Of a stretch of 8,146 bases of DNA, positions 6,829 through 8,146 are shown in pieces. The notes below the pieces were generated by a model. The model was not told the DNA's origin. It saw only the letters and a program-made list of their open reading frames with translations, and searched no databases. Positions within the stretch are counted from its first letter, which is position 1; every line of letters starts with the position of its first letter. Origin of the DNA: Leucothrix mucor (lineage in GTDB: Bacteria > Pseudomonadota > Gammaproteobacteria > Thiotrichales > Thiotrichaceae); NCBI GenBank assembly GCA_011322515.1, contig DRMS01000134.1, forward strand, positions 1 through 8,146, read 5' to 3'. Made by a program: the position numbers and the translations under genes.

Positions 6829-8146
6829 TTATGATACAGATTTCCGTGCAATCAACTCTCGCAATTCACTAACCGCATCTTTACGATCATTAGAGGCAGA
6901 TAACAACTCCATCGCCTCTTCAACACTAATAGGTCTCTTTTTAGTTGGTGCGATTTGAGGACTCACTGCTCTCGCTGGGCGGGAACCTGGTTCGATTCTT
7001 TGCTTTATCGCCTGTGCTAATTGATGCACTGCCATTGCATAGTGGGTGCTATGGTTATAGCGCGTAATTACATAGAAGTTATTTCCACCTACCCATAGCT
7101 CATCACCTCTACGCGTATTTAACTTAATAAAACGTAAAGAGCCACGCATATTATGTTGGTAACTTGCAACAATTCCCTTTCTAGCCAAGCGTGATGGGCT
7201 GTACTTATATTTAAAACCTACTTTTAAAGCACGATAACGTTTACCACTATTATGCGCAGGTACAGCGACCATTTCACCAGTACGCCAACCATGCCCTTTG
7301 AAGTAGCGCGCAACACTGGCAATTGCATCATCTGGTTTCCAGAGGTTCACGCCACCATCACCATCAAAGTCAACCCCGTATTTTTTGATATTACTGGGCA
7401 TAAACTGACATAAACCTAATGCCCCTGCATAGGATGCTTTGGGGACTAGTGGGTTCAGGCGCGCATTACGAGTCATTAATAAATAACTCTCTAGCTCACT
7501 TTCAAAATAACGACCACGGCGGTTATTATTGAATGCCATTGTTGTTAACGCATCAAGCGCACGATTTTTTCCAACATTGCCACCAAAAATAGTCTCAACT
7601 CCAAGAATGCCCATAATATATTCTTTGGGCACACCGAATTGGCGTTCTGCACGCTCTAATGCGCGACGGTTTTTACGGTAGAAAGCAACCCCTGCATTGA
7701 TGTGACGTGCGGTAAGGAAATGACTACGATAACGTGTCCAGCTTGGCGCACTATGCTTTTTCTTTTTTCTTTTGATAGGATTCTCATCCTTAGCGGCCAT
7801 TCTACGCATCCAGCTAGTTGCTTGTGCATTGCTAATAATGCCCGTTATATAAGCACGATCAAAACCGTGGCGCGCGACCATTTTATCAATAAAGCGATAT
7901 GCTTTAGGGTTGCCAGCAAAATCACCTGTTAACGATGCTTTACGGTAGATAGTAGGTTGTTGCATGCGTGCCTGCCTACGTGGCTGCGGGCGATATTGGC
8001 GCATAGCTGTTTTGGGTCTAACATAAACTCGTTGCGGTGCTTTTCTTACAACACGTCTTGGCGCATAAACTCTTTTGGGTGCATAAGCTTTTTTTCGCGT
8101 ATAAACTTTTTTTCGCGCATAAACTCTTTTGGGTGCTTGCTTAACA
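6829..8146 (-). CDS. mltB: MltB-type lytic murein transglycosylase (5' end outside window)
   Basis: This enzyme cleaves the MurNAc-GlcNAc bond of peptidoglycan to give 1,6-anhydro ends and should act in the periplasm or outer membrane. Numbered from the ATG at 8004, the catalytic glutamate is E137 in GILGVETIFGG (132-142). GALGLCQFMPS (194-204) and the EF-hand-like loop VDFDGDGGVNLW (211-222) match Slt35/MltB, followed by DDAIASVARYFKGHGW (225-240). A linker and a 30-residue Glu/Arg-rich tail end the protein (340-391). The ATG at 8004 has no ribosome binding site, and the frame stays open for 47 more codons to the window edge with no ATG, GTG or TTG start. Those codons encode a basic repeat, so the true start, and any signal peptide or lipobox, is probably outside the window. 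The symbol is by family resemblance; another GH103-type paralogue is possible. Confidence 0.9.
   Translation of the reverse strand, partial: VKQAPKRVYARKKVYTRKKAYAPKRVYAPRRVVRKAPQRVYVRPKTAMRQYRPQPRRQARMQQPTIYRKASLTGDFAGNPKAYRFIDKMVARHGFDRAYITGIISNAQATSWMRRMAAKDENPIKRKKKKHSAPSWTRYRSHFLTARHINAGVAFYRKNRRALERAERQFGVPKEYIMGILGVETIFGGNVGKNRALDALTTMAFNNNRRGRYFESELESYLLMTRNARLNPLVPKASYAGALGLCQFMPSNIKKYGVDFDGDGGVNLWKPDDAIASVARYFKGHGWRTGEMVAVPAHNSGKRYRALKVGFKYKYSPSRLARKGIVASYQHNMRGSLRFIKLNTRRGDELWVGGNNFYVITRYNHSTHYAMAVHQLAQAIKQRIEPGSRPARAVSPQIAPTKKRPISVEEAMELLSASNDRKDAVSELRELIARKSVS
8053..8124 (-). repeat. Four 18-bp tandem repeats encoding basic hexapeptides
   Basis: On the minus strand, units 8124-8107, 8106-8089, 8088-8071 and 8070-8053 encode VYARKK, VYTRKK, AYAPKR and VYAPRR. 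Degenerate units continue on both sides (QAPKR before; VVRKAPQR and VYVRPK after, to 8011). The consensus is [VA]-Y-[AT]-[RP]-[KR]-[KR]. They lie in frame in front of the transglycosylase and would form a highly cationic, Tyr-spaced N-terminal segment. Confidence 0.8.

Noticed and set aside
7702..7932. Plus-strand 76-codon ORF opposite mltB
   Set aside because: It is an antisense shadow of the transglycosylase coding frame with no recognisable features.

Overview
The window reads as chromosomal DNA of an AT-rich gammaproteobacterium. The strongest taxonomic clue is a 530-residue ABC-F ATPase that is near-identical in layout to YbiT. It is supported by a RimI acetyltransferase, an MltB-type lytic transglycosylase with the EF-hand-like calcium loop, and an FNR-type regulator. 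The GEVED-type surface protein and the CCTTCGAC/GCTCAGG repeat family fit a free-living aquatic lineage such as sulfur oxidisers or methylotrophs. That narrower placement is inference, and no species can be named.

Layout. Bases 1-1904 (minus) hold the N-terminal 634 codons of a large secreted protein that runs off the left edge. Bases 1905-2513 contain no gene. They carry a 112-bp MITE-like element with 21-bp terminal inverted repeats and a perfect 9-bp target duplication, an AT-rich stretch, and a large palindromic repeat. An FNR/CRP-family regulator (2514-3218, minus) follows. Then come a possible 50-codon ORF (3396-3548, minus) overlapping the 3' end of the next gene, and the YbiT-like ABC-F gene (3517-5109, minus). 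A 260-bp divergent intergenic region with a REP-like hairpin separates it from rimI (5370-5837, plus). After rimI lies a second copy of the CCTTCGAC/GCTCAGG palindrome, then a solitary ClpP-like serine protease gene (6062-6730, plus). The window ends with an MltB-type lytic transglycosylase (minus). Its reading frame stays open to the right edge, so the 5' end and probably the true start lie outside the window.

The genes do not form one pathway. YbiT and RimI both act on the ribosome but are divergently transcribed. The surface protein and transglycosylase belong to the cell envelope, and the regulator and ClpP-like protease stand alone. I found no RNA gene, CRISPR array, prophage module or complete insertion sequence, and no clear new multi-gene system. 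The points most worth a second look are the MITE with its intact target duplication, the basic hexapeptide repeat extension of the transglycosylase, the lone ClpP-like protease, the FNR-type regulator lacking one iron-sulfur ligand, and the small ORF overlapping ybiT.
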